Notes under the pieces: model-generated
Database searches by the model: none
Seen by the model: the letters and a program-made list of their open reading frames with translations, nothing else
Told to the model about the DNA's origin: nothing
In this document: piece after piece, positions 9,723-18,683 of the stretch
How positions within the stretch are numbered: position 1 is the stretch's first letter
Layout: every line of letters starts with the position of its first letter
Source of the DNA: Pengzhenrongella sp031582905
Lineage (GTDB): Bacteria > Actinomycetota > Actinomycetes > Actinomycetales > Cellulomonadaceae
Direction: 5' to 3'
Length of the DNA: 64,000 nucleotides
NCBI RefSeq assembly: GCF_031582905.1
Contig: NZ_CP133990.1
Coordinates: 3,720,001 to 3,784,000 of the forward strand
Program-made: the position numbers and the translations under genes

Positions 9723-11102
9723 GTGCTGCGCCCCTACCGTGACGTCCTGAGCCGACCGGGGGCGCTGGCCTTCTCGATGACGGGCCTCCTCGCCCGTCTG
9801 CCGATCGCGATGGTCGGCATCGGCATCGTCCTGATGATCTCCACGCTGTCCGGCTCGTACGGTCTCGCCGGGCGTGTCTCCGCCGTGTACGTCATCGCCA
9901 ACGCGGTCTGCGGGCCGCGGATCGCGCGGCTCGTCGACCGGCACGGCCAGGCGCGCGTCATGCGGCCGGCGATCGCGATCGCGACGCTCGGCCTCGGTGC
10001 CCTCGTCGTCGCGGCGCTCGTCGAGGCGCACCCGGTGTGGCTGTACGCGACCGCGGTGCTCGCCGGCGCCCCGGCCGGGTCGTTCGGCGCGCTCGTGCGC
10101 GCCCGCTGGTCGCACGTGCTCACCGACCCCCGCCAGGTGCACACCGCCTACTCCCTGGAGTCGGCGTTCGACGAGGTCGTCTTCGTCATCGGCCCGGTGC
10201 TCGCGACCGTGCTCGCGACGTCGGTCGCGCCGGCGGCGGGGCTGGTCGTGCCGATGGTGGCCGCCGTCGTCGGCGGGTACGCGTTCCTGTCGCTGCGCGG
10301 CACCGAGCCGCCGCCCCGCCCGCTGTCCGCCCGAGAGGTCGGCGCACCGCCGAGCCGCGCCGTCATGCGGTCCCGCGGCATGGTGGTCATCGCGCTCGTC
10401 TTCGTCGCCGTCGGGGCGATGTTCGGCGCGACCGACGTCTCCACCGTCGCCTTCGCCGAGGAGCAGGGGTCGAAGGGCTCGGCCGGCTTCGTCCTCGCCG
10501 CCTTCGCGATGGGCTCGCTCATCGCGGGACTGGGCTACGGCGCCCGCCACTGGCTGAGCCCGCTGTGGCAGCGCTTCGTCCTCGGCGTCGTCGCGCTCGC
10601 GGTCGGGGTGTCGTTCTTCCTGGTGGTCACGAGCATCCCGGCGCTGGCCGTGGTCATGTTCGTCACCGGGTTCGCGATCGCCCCGACGCTCATCAACGGC
10701 AACGGCCTCGTCCAGCAGCTCGTCGCGCCATCACAGCTCACCGAGGGGCTCACCTGGGTGGCGACGTCGCTCGGCGTCGGGGTGTCGCTCGGCTCGTCCG
10801 TCGCGGGTGTCCTCATCGACCGGCAGGGCGCGCACGGGGGCTTCACGGTCGTCGTCGTCGCGGCCACCGCGGCCGTGGTCGTGACCCTGCTCTCCGCCGG
10901 CGTGCTGCGCGCGGACAGCTCGGACGGCGAGGCGCAGCCGGTCACGGAGCCGACCGTCGTCGAGGCCGCTGCCGCACCGGGGCACCCGCCCGTGCCGCCG
11001 CCCGGCAGCCCGACCGCGGGGGCCGCGGTGGCGAGCGCCCCGCTGCCGGACGCCGCCGCCGACCGCCGCGCGGAGGACGGCGACGACGCCCGCGAGGGGT
11101 AG
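9723..11102 (+). CDS. MFS transporter
   Basis: Major facilitator protein of about 459 residues with roughly twelve hydrophobic segments; substrate unknown. GTG 9723 is chosen because VLRPYRDVLSRPGALAFS is the usual start of this actinobacterial group, while the longer frame from 9597 overlaps the divergent acetyltransferase gene. The loop GPRIARLVDRHGQARVMRP between segments 2 and 3 is a degenerate MFS signature. The last 60 residues are hydrophilic and rich in Pro, Ala and Glu (HPPVPPPGSP), a cytoplasmic tail. The stop is one base from the end of the convergent YtxH-like gene, so the two transcripts must overlap or share a terminator. Confidence 0.85.
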   Translation: MLRPYRDVLSRPGALAFSMTGLLARLPIAMVGIGIVLMISTLSGSYGLAGRVSAVYVIANAVCGPRIARLVDRHGQARVMRPAIAIATLGLGALVVAALVEAHPVWLYATAVLAGAPAGSFGALVRARWSHVLTDPRQVHTAYSLESAFDEVVFVIGPVLATVLATSVAPAAGLVVPMVAAVVGGYAFLSLRGTEPPPRPLSAREVGAPPSRAVMRSRGMVVIALVFVAVGAMFGATDVSTVAFAEEQGSKGSAGFVLAAFAMGSLIAGLGYGARHWLSPLWQRFVLGVVALAVGVSFFLVVTSIPALAVVMFVTGFAIAPTLINGNGLVQQLVAPSQLTEGLTWVATSLGVGVSLGSSVAGVLIDRQGAHGGFTVVVVAATAAVVVTLLSAGVLRADSSDGEAQPVTEPTVVEAAAAPGHPPVPPPGSPTAGAAVASAPLPDAAADRRAEDGDDAREG

Positions 11103-11103
11103 G

Positions 11104-11448
11104 TCAGACCGTGCTCGACGGCGTCCCGTTGCCCGCGGCGGTGCCGGGCACCACGGGGGCACCGGGCGACACCGGGACGGTCCCGACCGGCTCCGCGGGC
11201 GCGAGCCCGCGCGCGGACCCCAGCGACGTGCGCACGCTCTCGGTCACCCGACCCTTGATCGCCTGCGCCTCGGAGCGCGCGAGGTCGGCCGCCCTGCCCT
11301 TGAGCTCGGTGACGCCGGCCTGCACGCGCGGGTTGCTCCACGCGGTCGCCGTCCAGCCCTTGATCGTGTCGAACCGCTGCCGGCCCGCGCGGGTCCCGAG
11401 CACGTAGCCCAGCCCCGTGCCTGCGATGAATGCCGCCTTGGACCCCAT
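11104..11448 (-). CDS. YtxH-like small protein
   Basis: A 114-residue protein. ATG 11448 has a strong AGGAGG site eight bases upstream, which decides the start. The N-terminus GSKAAFIAGTGLGYVLGTRAG is a Gly/Ala-rich single membrane segment typical of YtxH-like proteins. The middle is a charged helix (ELKGRAADLARSEAQAIKG) and the C-terminus is disordered and Pro-rich. Members are often stress-associated, but the molecular role is unknown. Confidence 0.75.
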   Translation of the reverse strand: MGSKAAFIAGTGLGYVLGTRAGRQRFDTIKGWTATAWSNPRVQAGVTELKGRAADLARSEAQAIKGRVTESVRTSLGSARGLAPAEPVGTVPVSPGAPVVPGTAAGNGTPSSTV

Positions 11449-11504
11449 GTGCTGCCTCCTGTGGAACCGGGTGGTCGCGGACCCCTGGCCCGCGGACGCC
11501 GACG

Positions 11505-12296
11505 CTACCCGGCCGACGCCTGCGCCCGCGCCTGGACCGACCCGCTGGACCCGGCGGTCCACATGGCGGCGAGCGGGGAGTCGTCGATCTCCCGCAGGAG
11601 GTGGGCGGCGTCGTCGTAGACCGCGACGGCGCCCGCCTCGGTCAGCTCGGCCGCGCTCGTGCCGCCCGCGAGCAGGCCGACGCACGGCACCCCGGCGCGG
11701 GCGGCGGCCTGCACGTCCCACACGGCGTCGCCGACGAACACCGCCCGGTCCGGCGGGACACCGGCCTTCCGCAGCGCGGTCTCCACCAGCTCGGGGTCGG
11801 GCTTGGCCGCGTCGACGTCCTGGGCGGAGGTGATCGCGTCGAGGACGTCGTCGAGGTCGAGCAGGGACTGCAGCCGCTCGAGCTCCTCGGGGGCCGCGGA
11901 CGTCGCGAGCACCGTCACCGCGCCGCGGTCCGCGACCGCCCGCACGAGCTCCCGGGCGCCGTCGAACGCGCGCAGCCGGTCGCCCAGCTCCGCGTACCGC
12001 TCGGCGTGCCCGTCCTTCACCGCGTCGCCGAGGCGGTCGACGTCGTCACCGAGGAGGTCGGCGAGCAGGAGCGGCGACCCCATCCCGATCGACCGGTGGA
12101 TGCGCCATGCGTCGACCGGGTGGCCAGCGTCCGCGAACGCGAGGGCCCAGGCGTGCACGTGGAGGAAGTTGGAGTCGACGAGCGAGCCGTCGATGTCGAA
12201 CAGCACCGCGCCGGGACCGGCCCAGGTGTCGGCCCCGGGCTCGGGCCGGTCCGGCTCGGGGGCGGCCGCGTGGTCGGCGTCAGGGGTGGGAACCAT
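11505..12296 (-). CDS. HAD-superfamily phosphatase (phosphoglycolate-phosphatase-like)
   Basis: Hydrolase of 263 residues with the four HAD motifs. Motif I is LFDIDGSLVDSNF (nucleophile Asp near residue 32). Motif II is VTVLATSAAPEE, the motif III Lys lies in DAAKPDPELVETAL, and motif IV is VFVGDAVWDVQAA. A helical cap lies between motifs I and II. Substrate is unknown; small phosphorylated metabolites are typical. The N-terminal 28 residues are Pro/Asp-rich and probably disordered. ATG 12296 is used because the upstream extension overlaps the VIT1 gene. It is the second gene after the VIT1-type transporter on the same strand, 64 bases downstream. Confidence 0.87.
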   Translation of the reverse strand: MVPTPDADHAAAPEPDRPEPGADTWAGPGAVLFDIDGSLVDSNFLHVHAWALAFADAGHPVDAWRIHRSIGMGSPLLLADLLGDDVDRLGDAVKDGHAERYAELGDRLRAFDGARELVRAVADRGAVTVLATSAAPEELERLQSLLDLDDVLDAITSAQDVDAAKPDPELVETALRKAGVPPDRAVFVGDAVWDVQAAARAGVPCVGLLAGGTSAAELTEAGAVAVYDDAAHLLREIDDSPLAAMWTAGSSGSVQARAQASAG

Positions 12297-12360
12297 GCCG
12301 TCAGGTCTACCGTGCACCGGTCCACCGTGCGCGGTGGCCGGTCGCCGCCCGCGAGCGCGG

Positions 12361-13524
12361 TCAGGCGATCGTCGTGCCGAACGCCAGCCCGAGGACGTAG
12401 GTGATCCCGGCGGCGCCGAAGCCGATCGCGAGCTGCCGCAGCGCACGGCGCAGCGGTGACGCTCCGGACAGCACGCCGACGGTCGCGCCGGTCGCGAGCA
12501 GCGCCACGCCGACCAGGGCGCACGCCACGAGCACCGCGGTCAGACCCTCGAGGCCGAACAGGTAGGGCAGCACCGGGATCAGCGCGCCGGACGCGAAGAA
12601 GCAGAAGCTCGACGCGGCGGCGCCCACGGCCGAGCCGACCGCCTCGTGCTCGTCGACGTCGTCCGGCGGGACCGGGGGCGGGGCGTCCGCACCCGGGCCG
12701 CGCGACGCCGCGCCACCGGCGTCCAGGCCCTCGAGCACCTCCCGCGCGTGCTCCGCCGCCTCGTCGGCGTCCATCCCGCGGGCCCGGTACACGAGCGCGA
12801 GCTCGTTGGCGTCGACGTCCAGGTGCGGGAGGACCTCGCGGGCCCGCGGGTCGGGGGTCGACGCGGCGAGCAGCTCGCGCTGCGAGCGCACGGAGACGAA
12901 CTCCCCCGCCGCCATCGACAGCGCCCCGGCGAGCAGACCGGCGATCCCGGTGAGCAGCACGGTCGCGTGCGCGACTCCGCTCGCACCGACGCCGAGCACG
13001 AGCGCGAGGTTGCTCACCAGCCCGTCGTTCGCCCCGAAGACGGCGGCCCGGAAGCTGCCGGAGATGCGGTTGCGGCCCCGGGTCGCGAGCCCGCGGACCA
13101 CCTCCTCGTGGATGCGCTCGTCCGCCGCCATCGTCGCCGTCGCGTCCGCCTCGGTCGCGTAGTCCGACCGCGCCTCGGCCCGCTGGGCCAGCGCGAGCAC
13201 GAACACCGAGCCGAACCGGCGAGCGAGCAGCGCGAGGATCCGGGTGCGGACATCACCGCGCCGGGGCCGGCCGACGTCGGGGCCGAGCAGCGCCAGCCAG
13301 TGGTCGGCGTGGCGTCCCTCGGCCTCCGCGAGCGCGAGCAGGATCGCTCGCTCCTCACCGGTGCGGCGTCCGGCGAGGTCGCGGTACACCGCGGCCTCGG
13401 CGCGCTCGTCGGCGAGGTACTGGCGCCAGCGGCGCAGGTCCCGGGGTGTGCGGGTGGTCCCCGGGGCCTGCTGAGACGGGTGGCGCGACGGGTCCTGGGT
13501 CGACGCGGGCATGGGGAGGATCAT
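12361..13524 (-). CDS. VIT1/CCC1-type metal transporter with N-terminal ferritin-like domain
   Basis: Predicted iron or manganese transporter in the membrane, 387 residues. Residues about 25-150 form a rubrerythrin-like helical region with spaced acidic and His residues (LADERAEAAVYRDLAG, EAEGRHADHWLALLG, DERIHEEVVRGL), suited to di-iron binding. The rest is the VIT1/CCC1 unit: AAVFGANDGLVSNLALVLG, AGALSMAAGEFVSVRSQREL, then a cytoplasmic metal-binding loop and three C-terminal membrane helices. An acidic Pro-rich insert (APPPVPPDDVDEHE) sits in the loop. Either ATG 13524 or ATG 13512 could be the start; neither has a good ribosome site. Confidence 0.88.
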   Translation of the reverse strand: MILPMPASTQDPSRHPSQQAPGTTRTPRDLRRWRQYLADERAEAAVYRDLAGRRTGEERAILLALAEAEGRHADHWLALLGPDVGRPRRGDVRTRILALLARRFGSVFVLALAQRAEARSDYATEADATATMAADERIHEEVVRGLATRGRNRISGSFRAAVFGANDGLVSNLALVLGVGASGVAHATVLLTGIAGLLAGALSMAAGEFVSVRSQRELLAASTPDPRAREVLPHLDVDANELALVYRARGMDADEAAEHAREVLEGLDAGGAASRGPGADAPPPVPPDDVDEHEAVGSAVGAAASSFCFFASGALIPVLPYLFGLEGLTAVLVACALVGVALLATGATVGVLSGASPLRRALRQLAIGFGAAGITYVLGLAFGTTIA

Positions 13525-13609
13525 CCCAGACCGTCCGAGTTGCCGACCCCCTGCTCATGCCCGACCGTGGACGGGCCCGTCCAGACGCCGCGGGAAGGGG
13601 GCGGGACGC

Positions 13610-14019
13610 ATGCACGACGCACGACCCATCGAGGCGGAGCTGTCCTCGATCACGCCAGCACGCCGGTGGGCGCGCGAGCGCTTCGACGAGGCCGGACTGC
13701 GGCCCGAGGTCCGCGACCTGCTCGTCCTGCTCGTGAGCGAGGTGGTCACGAACGCCGTCGAGCACGCCGCCCCACCGCTGCTCCTGCGCATCGACGTGAC
13801 CGACGAGGCGACGCGGGTCGAGGTCCAGGACCGGGCGCGCGACCTGCCCATCCTCAAGGACCCCGACCCGACCGAGCTCGGTGGGCGCGGCGTGAAGTTC
13901 GTCGACGACCTGGCGACCCGGTGGGGCACCGAGCCACCCGCGGAGCCGGACGGGCTCAAGACGGTGTGGTTCGAGGTCGCGCACCCCGTCGACGACGGCG
14001 CCCAGCCCCCGGGGCCTGA
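13610..14019 (+). CDS. anti-sigma-factor-type ATP-binding protein, SpoIIAB/RsbW-like (end restored by one base)
   Basis: Small GHKL ATPase of about 136 residues resembling the many HATPase_c_2 regulators of actinobacteria. ATG 13610 follows a purine-rich GGGAAGGGGG. The N-box is LVSEVVTNAVEHA; the ATP-lid region is ELGGRGVKFVDDLATRWG, and it ends KTVWFEVAHPVDDGAQPPG. As written the frame runs on antisense through the next gene to 14803. One additional base in CCCCCGGGG (14006-14014) instead gives TGA at 14017-14019, one base before the end of the convergent LLM gene. A partner sigma or anti-anti-sigma factor is not in the window. Confidence 0.8.
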
Positions 14020-14020
14020 G

Positions 14021-15012
14021 TCAGCCCGCGGACGGCGCCGCGGCGCGCAGCTTCTCCAGCAGCGGACCGGCCGCGGTGTCGAGGAACCGCTGCTGCGCCT
14101 CGTCGCCCACCTGGACGAGCGCGATGTCGGTGAACCCGGCCTCCCAGTACGGCCGGACGGACTCCACGATGGCGTCCAGGTCGGGGCCGCACGCGATCTG
14201 CTGCGCGACGTCCTCGGGCCGGACGAACTGGCTCGCGGCGTTGAACGCCTCGGTGGTCGGCAGGTCGGCGTTGACCTTCCAGCCACCCGCGAACCAGCGG
14301 AACTGCTCGTGCGCGCGGGCGACGGCGGCGTCGGCGTCCGTGTCCCAGCTGATCGGGATCTGCCCGACCTTGCGGCCGGGGGCAGGTCCACCTTCGCCCG
14401 CTCGGCGTCCCAGTGCGCGAGTGCGTCGCCGTCGGGCTCGGTCGTGATGAGATGGTCGGCCCAGGGCGAGAAGCGGGAGATGGACTGCGGCCCGGAGACG
14501 GCGATCCCGATCTCCACCTTCTCGGCGGGCAGGTCCCAGATCTTCGCGGAGTCGACCCGGAAGTGGTTGCCGTCGTACGTGAGCCGCTCGCCCGCGAGCA
14601 GCTCACGGATGATCTCGACCGCCTCCTCGAGCATGTCGTGGCGCTCGCCGACCGCCGGCCACCGCTCCCCGACGACGTGCTCGTTGAGGTTCTCCCCCGC
14701 GCCGAGCCCGAGGACGAACCGGTCGCCGGACAGCACGCCGAGCGTCGCGGCCGCCTGCGCGATGACCGCGGGGTGGTACCGGACGGTCGGGCACGTCACG
14801 TAGGTCATCAGCTCGACCCGCTCCGTGACGTGCGCGACCGCGCCGAGCATCGACCAGGCGAACCCGGCGTGCCCCTGCGCGTCGAGCCACGGGAAGTAGT
14901 GGTCGCTGGAGACCTCGAAGTCGAAGCCCCGGCGCTCGGCGTCGACCGCGTACCCCACGAGGTCCTTGGGGCTGCTCTGCTCGGTCATCAGGGTGTAACC
15001 GAATCGCGTCAT
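14021..15012 (-). CDS. LLM-class (luciferase-like) oxidoreductase, probably F420-dependent (one-base frame break at 14378-14382)
   Basis: TIM-barrel flavin/F420 oxidoreductase of 330 residues; substrate unknown. It begins MTRFGYTLMTEQSSPKDLV and carries SSDHYFPWLDAQGHAGFAWS, VTCPTVRYHPAVIAQAAATL and GLGAGENLNEHVVGERWP, the motif set of the TIGR03557-like group. The frame breaks at a run of five G on the plus strand; a sixth joins VDLPPGRKVGQIPISWDTDA and the normal C-terminus ending PLLEKLRAAAPSAG. The restored stop abuts the convergent anti-sigma gene. A second member of this family is at 60358, so F420-type chemistry is likely in this organism. Confidence 0.85.
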
Positions 15013-15118
15013 GCCGTCAGGTTGGCACCGGCCCGCCGACCCGGCATCCCGGGACGGGCACCGGGACGCGGGTCGGGACGGGACCCCGGCACGGCCGCCG
15101 CCCCGAGCGCCCGCTCGA

Positions 15119-16243
15119 TCAGCCCGCCCAGGGCTCGACCGCCGTCCGCACGGGCGTCCCGGTGCGCGCCGACTCCACGATCGCCCGCCCGACGAGGTGG
15201 TCCTGGCAGCCCTCGGCCAGCGGGTACGGCGGCGGCCCCTCGCCGGCAACCCACGCCGCCGTGCCGGCGAGCAGGGCAGCGCCCGCGATGTCGTCGTCAC
15301 CGAGCCGCGCGCCCTCGAACGGGTTCCGCCAGAGCACCTCGCCGTCGAGGCTCAGGTGCTCGAGGTCGAAGCCGGGCAGGTCCTGCTCGACGCCGGTCTG
15401 CCGCCGGACGAGGTGCGACTCGACGATCGTGCGCGGACCGGTCATCCGCATGAGGCGGTCGTCGATCATCTCGCCGTGGCTGCCGCGGACGACGATCCGG
15501 TTGCCCCGGAGCCGGTTGCGGGACTGCGCGTCGGTGAAGTCGTACAGGGCGCTGCGTCCACCACCGAAGTCCAGGGTGGCGAGGGTCGTCGTGGCGTCGC
15601 GCGGCTCGTCGTCGTCGGTCCACCCGCCGCGGTCGAGCGGGCTGACCAGGGGCGCGGTGAAGGTGCGCGCGTGGACCTCGACGGGGTCGAAGCCCGTGCC
15701 GAGCAGCGCACGCACCAGGGAGACCGCGTGGTACTCGTGCGTCGAGGAGACCTGCACGGACGTCGGCGTGCCGATCACCCCCGGCGCGCGAGCGTGATCC
15801 GCGCCGCGTGGGCCGGCATCGACGGGCTGTGCTCGGCGACCTGGACGAGGCCGGACGCGCCGACGTCCGCCCACAGCGCGCGCAGGCCGGCGACGTCCGA
15901 CGCGGGCGGGGTCTCCGCGAAGACCGGGACCTCCGCGGCGACGAGCTCCCGGATCACGCCGGGCGCGACGTCCCACGGCACCGAGACGAGCACGAAGTCC
16001 GGCCGGTCGGCGGCGAGCGCCTCGGCCACGGTCCGGTACGCCGGGACGTCCCAGGCGCGTTCCACCTCACCGCCCGGCTCGGCGCGACGGCTCACCACAC
16101 CGGTGACCGTGAACCGGTCCGGCATCACGCGGGCGAGGCGGTTGAAGAACTGGGCACGGTAGCCGCTGCCGACGACGGCGAAGCGCGCCCGCCGGGTCGT
16201 GCTCGAGGCACCACCCGGCGGGGCGATCTGGGGGTGGGGTCAC
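15119..16243 (-). CDS. Gfo/Idh/MocA-family oxidoreductase (two frame breaks)
   Basis: Predicted NAD(P)-dependent sugar or polyol dehydrogenase. The Rossmann start FAVVGSGYRAQFFNRLA, the strand FVLVSVPWDVAPGV and AEVPVFAETPPASD are in one frame; the rest (VIGTPTSVQVSSTHEYHAVS to AIVESARTGTPVRTAVEPWAG) is in another. A run of five C at 15778-15782 marks the second break: one more base gives ITLARRGVIGTPTSVQ. The extreme N-terminus is unresolved. GTG 16243, two bases beyond the SDR stop, is attractive but needs two bases lost or one gained to join the Rossmann frame; a GTG pair further in would need only one. The gene follows the SDR as a likely operon partner. Confidence 0.72.
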
Positions 16244-16244
16244 G

Positions 16245-17138
16245 TCAGGACAGCAGCTCTCCACCGGTGGCACCGAGGACGTCCCCGGTGACGTAGCTCG
16301 ACTCCTGGGAGGCGAAGAAGACGTACAGCGGCGCGAGCTCGGCCGGCTGCCCGGCGCGACCCATCGGGGTGTCGGTGCCGAACGACTCGACCTTGCCCTC
16401 CGGCATGGTCGCCGGGATCAGCGGCGTCCAGATGGGCCCCGGGGCGACCGCGTTCACGCGGATGCCCTGCTCGGCGAGCTGCTGGGACAGCCCGCGCGTG
16501 AAGTTGAGGATGCCCGCCTTCGTCGTCGCGTAGTCGAGGAGGGCCGGGCTCGGGTCGTACGCCTGGATCGACGTGGTGTTGATGATCGTCGAGCCGGCCC
16601 CCAGGTGCGGCAGCGCGGCCTTCGTGATCCAGAACATCGCGTACAGGTTCGTCTTGAACACGCGGTCGAGCTGCTCGGTCGAGATGTCCGCCAGCCCGTT
16701 CGGCTGCGCCATCTGGTACGCCGCGTTGTTGATGAGGACGTCCAGGCCGCCCAGCTCGCGGACGGCCGTCTCGACCAGCTCGGAGCAGAACGCCTCGTCG
16801 CGGATGTCGCCCGGGATCGTCACGGCCTTGCGGCCGGCGTCCCGCACGTGGCCCGCGGTGACCTGGGCGTCCTCCTCCTCGTCGGGGAGGTAGGACAGCG
16901 CGACGTCGGCGCCCTCGCGGGCGAAGGCGATCGCCACCGCCCGGCCGATCCCGGAGTCACCGCCGGTGATGAGGGCCCGCTTGCCCTCCAGCCGCCCGGA
17001 GCCCTGGTACGTGTCCTCGCCGTGGTCGGGCTCGTCCGGCATGTCGCCGGTGAGACCCGGGTGGTCGATCTTGTCCGAGACGTTCTCGCCGTCGTCGAAC
17101 TGCGTGGTCGGGTCCTGGGGGGTGGTCTGATCGCTCAT
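16245..17138 (-). CDS. SDR-family oxidoreductase (YghA / general-stress-protein-39 type)
   Basis: NAD(P)-dependent short-chain dehydrogenase of 297 residues with the extended acidic N-terminus typical of the YghA/GSP39 branch (FDDGENVSDKIDHPGLTG). The cofactor motif is ALITGGDSGIGRAVA near residue 55. Then come NNAAYQMAQPNG, the catalytic Ser in INTTSIQAYD, YATTKAG (YxxxK) and the end YVTGDVLGATGGELLS. It probably reduces a small aldehyde or ketone. Such genes are often stress-induced, but no sigma site is evident here. It is immediately upstream of the Gfo/Idh/MocA gene. Confidence 0.92.
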   Translation of the reverse strand: MSDQTTPQDPTTQFDDGENVSDKIDHPGLTGDMPDEPDHGEDTYQGSGRLEGKRALITGGDSGIGRAVAIAFAREGADVALSYLPDEEEDAQVTAGHVRDAGRKAVTIPGDIRDEAFCSELVETAVRELGGLDVLINNAAYQMAQPNGLADISTEQLDRVFKTNLYAMFWITKAALPHLGAGSTIINTTSIQAYDPSPALLDYATTKAGILNFTRGLSQQLAEQGIRVNAVAPGPIWTPLIPATMPEGKVESFGTDTPMGRAGQPAELAPLYVFFASQESSYVTGDVLGATGGELLS

Positions 17139-17331
17139 GCTCCAGTGGTACCCCGGGGTGACGTGGCTCACCACCGGAGGCGGCCGGCCGTCCGCATGGT
17201 GACGGCCGGCACCGCTGTCACAGCGGACGTCCAGGTTCGGGGCGTACCGTGATGACCCACAGCCCCGCCCGCAGGCGCCCTCGTGCGCCACCTCTTCCGG
17301 GGCCGGCCTCCCAGAACCGAAGGACTCCATC

Positions 17332-18276
17332 TTGCGCCGACTCGCTACCGCCACGGTGTCCGCCGCCGTGGCGTCCCTGCTGCTCCTCACCGGCTGCGCC
17401 GGCTCGGACGCGGGCGACACCTCGACGCCCTCGCCCAGCGCGAGCGAGGCCACCGAGGCCGCACCGGCCGGCCCCACCGCCGAGGACGTCGCCGCGCTCG
17501 ACGCCGTGACCGTCGAGGGCGAGGCCGGCGCGGAGCCGACGCTCGCCTTCGAGCAGCCGTTCGAGGTCTCCGCCGCGGTCGCCCGCGTCGTCTCCGAGGG
17601 CACGGGTGCGGCGCTCGAGGACGGCCAGATGCTCTCCATGAGCGTCGTCGAGGTCAGCGGCGAGGACGGCAGCCCGCTCAACAGCACCTACGGGGGCGCG
17701 CCCTTCGAGCTCCAGCTCGGTGGTACGCGGATGCCGCCGATCATCGGCGACATCCTCGCCGGGCAGGCCGTGGGTGTCCGCGTGCTCCTCGCCTCGCCAT
17801 CTCCCGAGGCCACGATCCTCACCGCTCTCGAGGTGACGGACGCCCGAACGGTCCCGACCCGCGCCGAGGGCACGCCGGTCGAGCCGGCCGCCGGCCTCCC
17901 GACCATCACCCTGGCGGAGAACGGGGCGCCCAGCATCGAGCCGGTCACGGGTGAGCCGCCGACGGAGCTCGTCGTCCAGCCGCTCATCACCGGCGCCGGT
18001 CCCGCCGTGGAGTCCGGGCAGAGCGTGACGGCGCACTACACCGGTTGGCTCTGGGACGGGACGCAGTTCGACTCGTCGTGGGACCGCGGCGAGGCGTCGA
18101 CGTTCAGCCTCGAGCAGGTCATCGCCGGCTGGGGTCAGGGACTCGTGGGCCAGACGGTCGGCAGCCAGGTGCTGCTGGTCATCCCGCCGGAGCTCGGGTA
18201 CGGCGACGCGGAGCAGAACGCGATCCCGGCGAACTCGACCCTCGTCTTCGTCGTGGACATCCTCGCGGCGTCCTGA
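17332..18276 (+). CDS. FKBP-type peptidyl-prolyl isomerase lipoprotein, two FKBP-like units
   Basis: Exported lipoprotein of 314 residues that should assist protein folding outside the membrane. The start is TTG 17332 with AAGGA upstream, giving RRLATATVSAAVASLLLLTGC with an LTGC lipobox. Residues about 60-180 form a diverged FKBP-like domain (GAALEDGQMLSMSVVEVSG). Residues about 205-314 form the canonical one: GQSVTAHYTGWLWDGTQFDSS, FSLEQVIAGWGQGLVGQ and IPPELGYGD, with the drug-binding aromatic residues present. It stands alone. A strong stem-loop follows the stop. Confidence 0.92.
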   Translation: MRRLATATVSAAVASLLLLTGCAGSDAGDTSTPSPSASEATEAAPAGPTAEDVAALDAVTVEGEAGAEPTLAFEQPFEVSAAVARVVSEGTGAALEDGQMLSMSVVEVSGEDGSPLNSTYGGAPFELQLGGTRMPPIIGDILAGQAVGVRVLLASPSPEATILTALEVTDARTVPTRAEGTPVEPAAGLPTITLAENGAPSIEPVTGEPPTELVVQPLITGAGPAVESGQSVTAHYTGWLWDGTQFDSSWDRGEASTFSLEQVIAGWGQGLVGQTVGSQVLLVIPPELGYGDAEQNAIPANSTLVFVVDILAAS

Positions 18277-18289
18277 CGCACCACCGCAT

Positions 18290-18328
18290 GACGACGCCCC
18301 TCGGCCCTCCGGGCCGGTGGGCGTCGTC
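18290..18328 (+). terminator. strong stem-loop after the FKBP gene
   Basis: GACGACGCCC (18290-18299) pairs perfectly with GGGCGTCGTC (18319-18328), and an inner GGCCC-TCC-GGGCC extends it to a nearly continuous 18-bp stem with a three-base loop. It lies 13 bases past the FKBP stop and could also serve the metP-metS operon arriving from the other side. Confidence 0.75.
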
Positions 18329-18364
18329 GTCGGTGGGCGTCGTCGTCGGTGGGCGTCGTCGTCG
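18317..18364. repeat. three tandem 16-bp repeats
   Basis: GGTGGGCGTCGTCGTC is repeated three times exactly (18317-18332, 18333-18348, 18349-18364). The first copy supplies the right arm of the terminator stem, so the array may have grown by slippage from it. The sequence up to about 18489 is GTCGTC-rich and shows no convincing gene. Confidence 0.8.
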
Positions 18365-18489
18365 GTGGTCCGAGCGCGGCGTCGTCGTGCCCGCAGCGGG
18401 AGCGGGCGACGTCGTCGGGGCCCGCAGCGGGCGACGGCGTCGGTGGACCGGACCGACGGCGTCGAGGGACCGCGCCGGCCCAGCTCGGG

Positions 18490-18683
18490 TCAGGACCGGG
18501 TGGGCCCCGTCGTGGTCCCGCCGGTGCTCGCTCCCCGGACGGGCCCCCGGCGGCGTCGTCGTCGTCGGCGCCGTCATCGAGGTCGTCGGTGGGGTGGGCG
18601 CGCAGGTGCAGGATGCTCGCCGTCAGGCCGCCCCACACCACGGTGATCGAGATGACCAGGAACAGCACCGCGATGGGGGTCAT
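18490..18683 (-). CDS. MetS-like small subunit of a methionine/alanine importer (end restored by one base)
   Basis: The protein starts MTPIAVLFLVISITVVWGG, then LTASILHLRAHPTDD, a single membrane helix with the TP and WGG pattern of the MetS family (PF16951). Its ATG overlaps the transporter stop as ATGA, the usual metP-metS arrangement. As written the frame runs on to 18135, inside the opposite FKBP gene, which is implausible. One base added in CCCCC at 18544-18548 gives TGA at 18490-18492 and a 64-residue protein, typical of the family. The identity of the N-terminal helix is clear; the exact C-terminus is inferred. Confidence 0.68.

Noticed and set aside
13511..14803. A 430-residue protein extending the anti-sigma ATPase
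   Set aside because: The extension is antisense to the LLM gene; the ATPase domain is complete at about 136 residues.
18135..18683. A 182-residue MetS-like protein extending into the FKBP gene
   Set aside because: Beyond about residue 50 it is low-complexity and crosses a strong terminator and an opposite gene; a one-base loss explains the missing stop.
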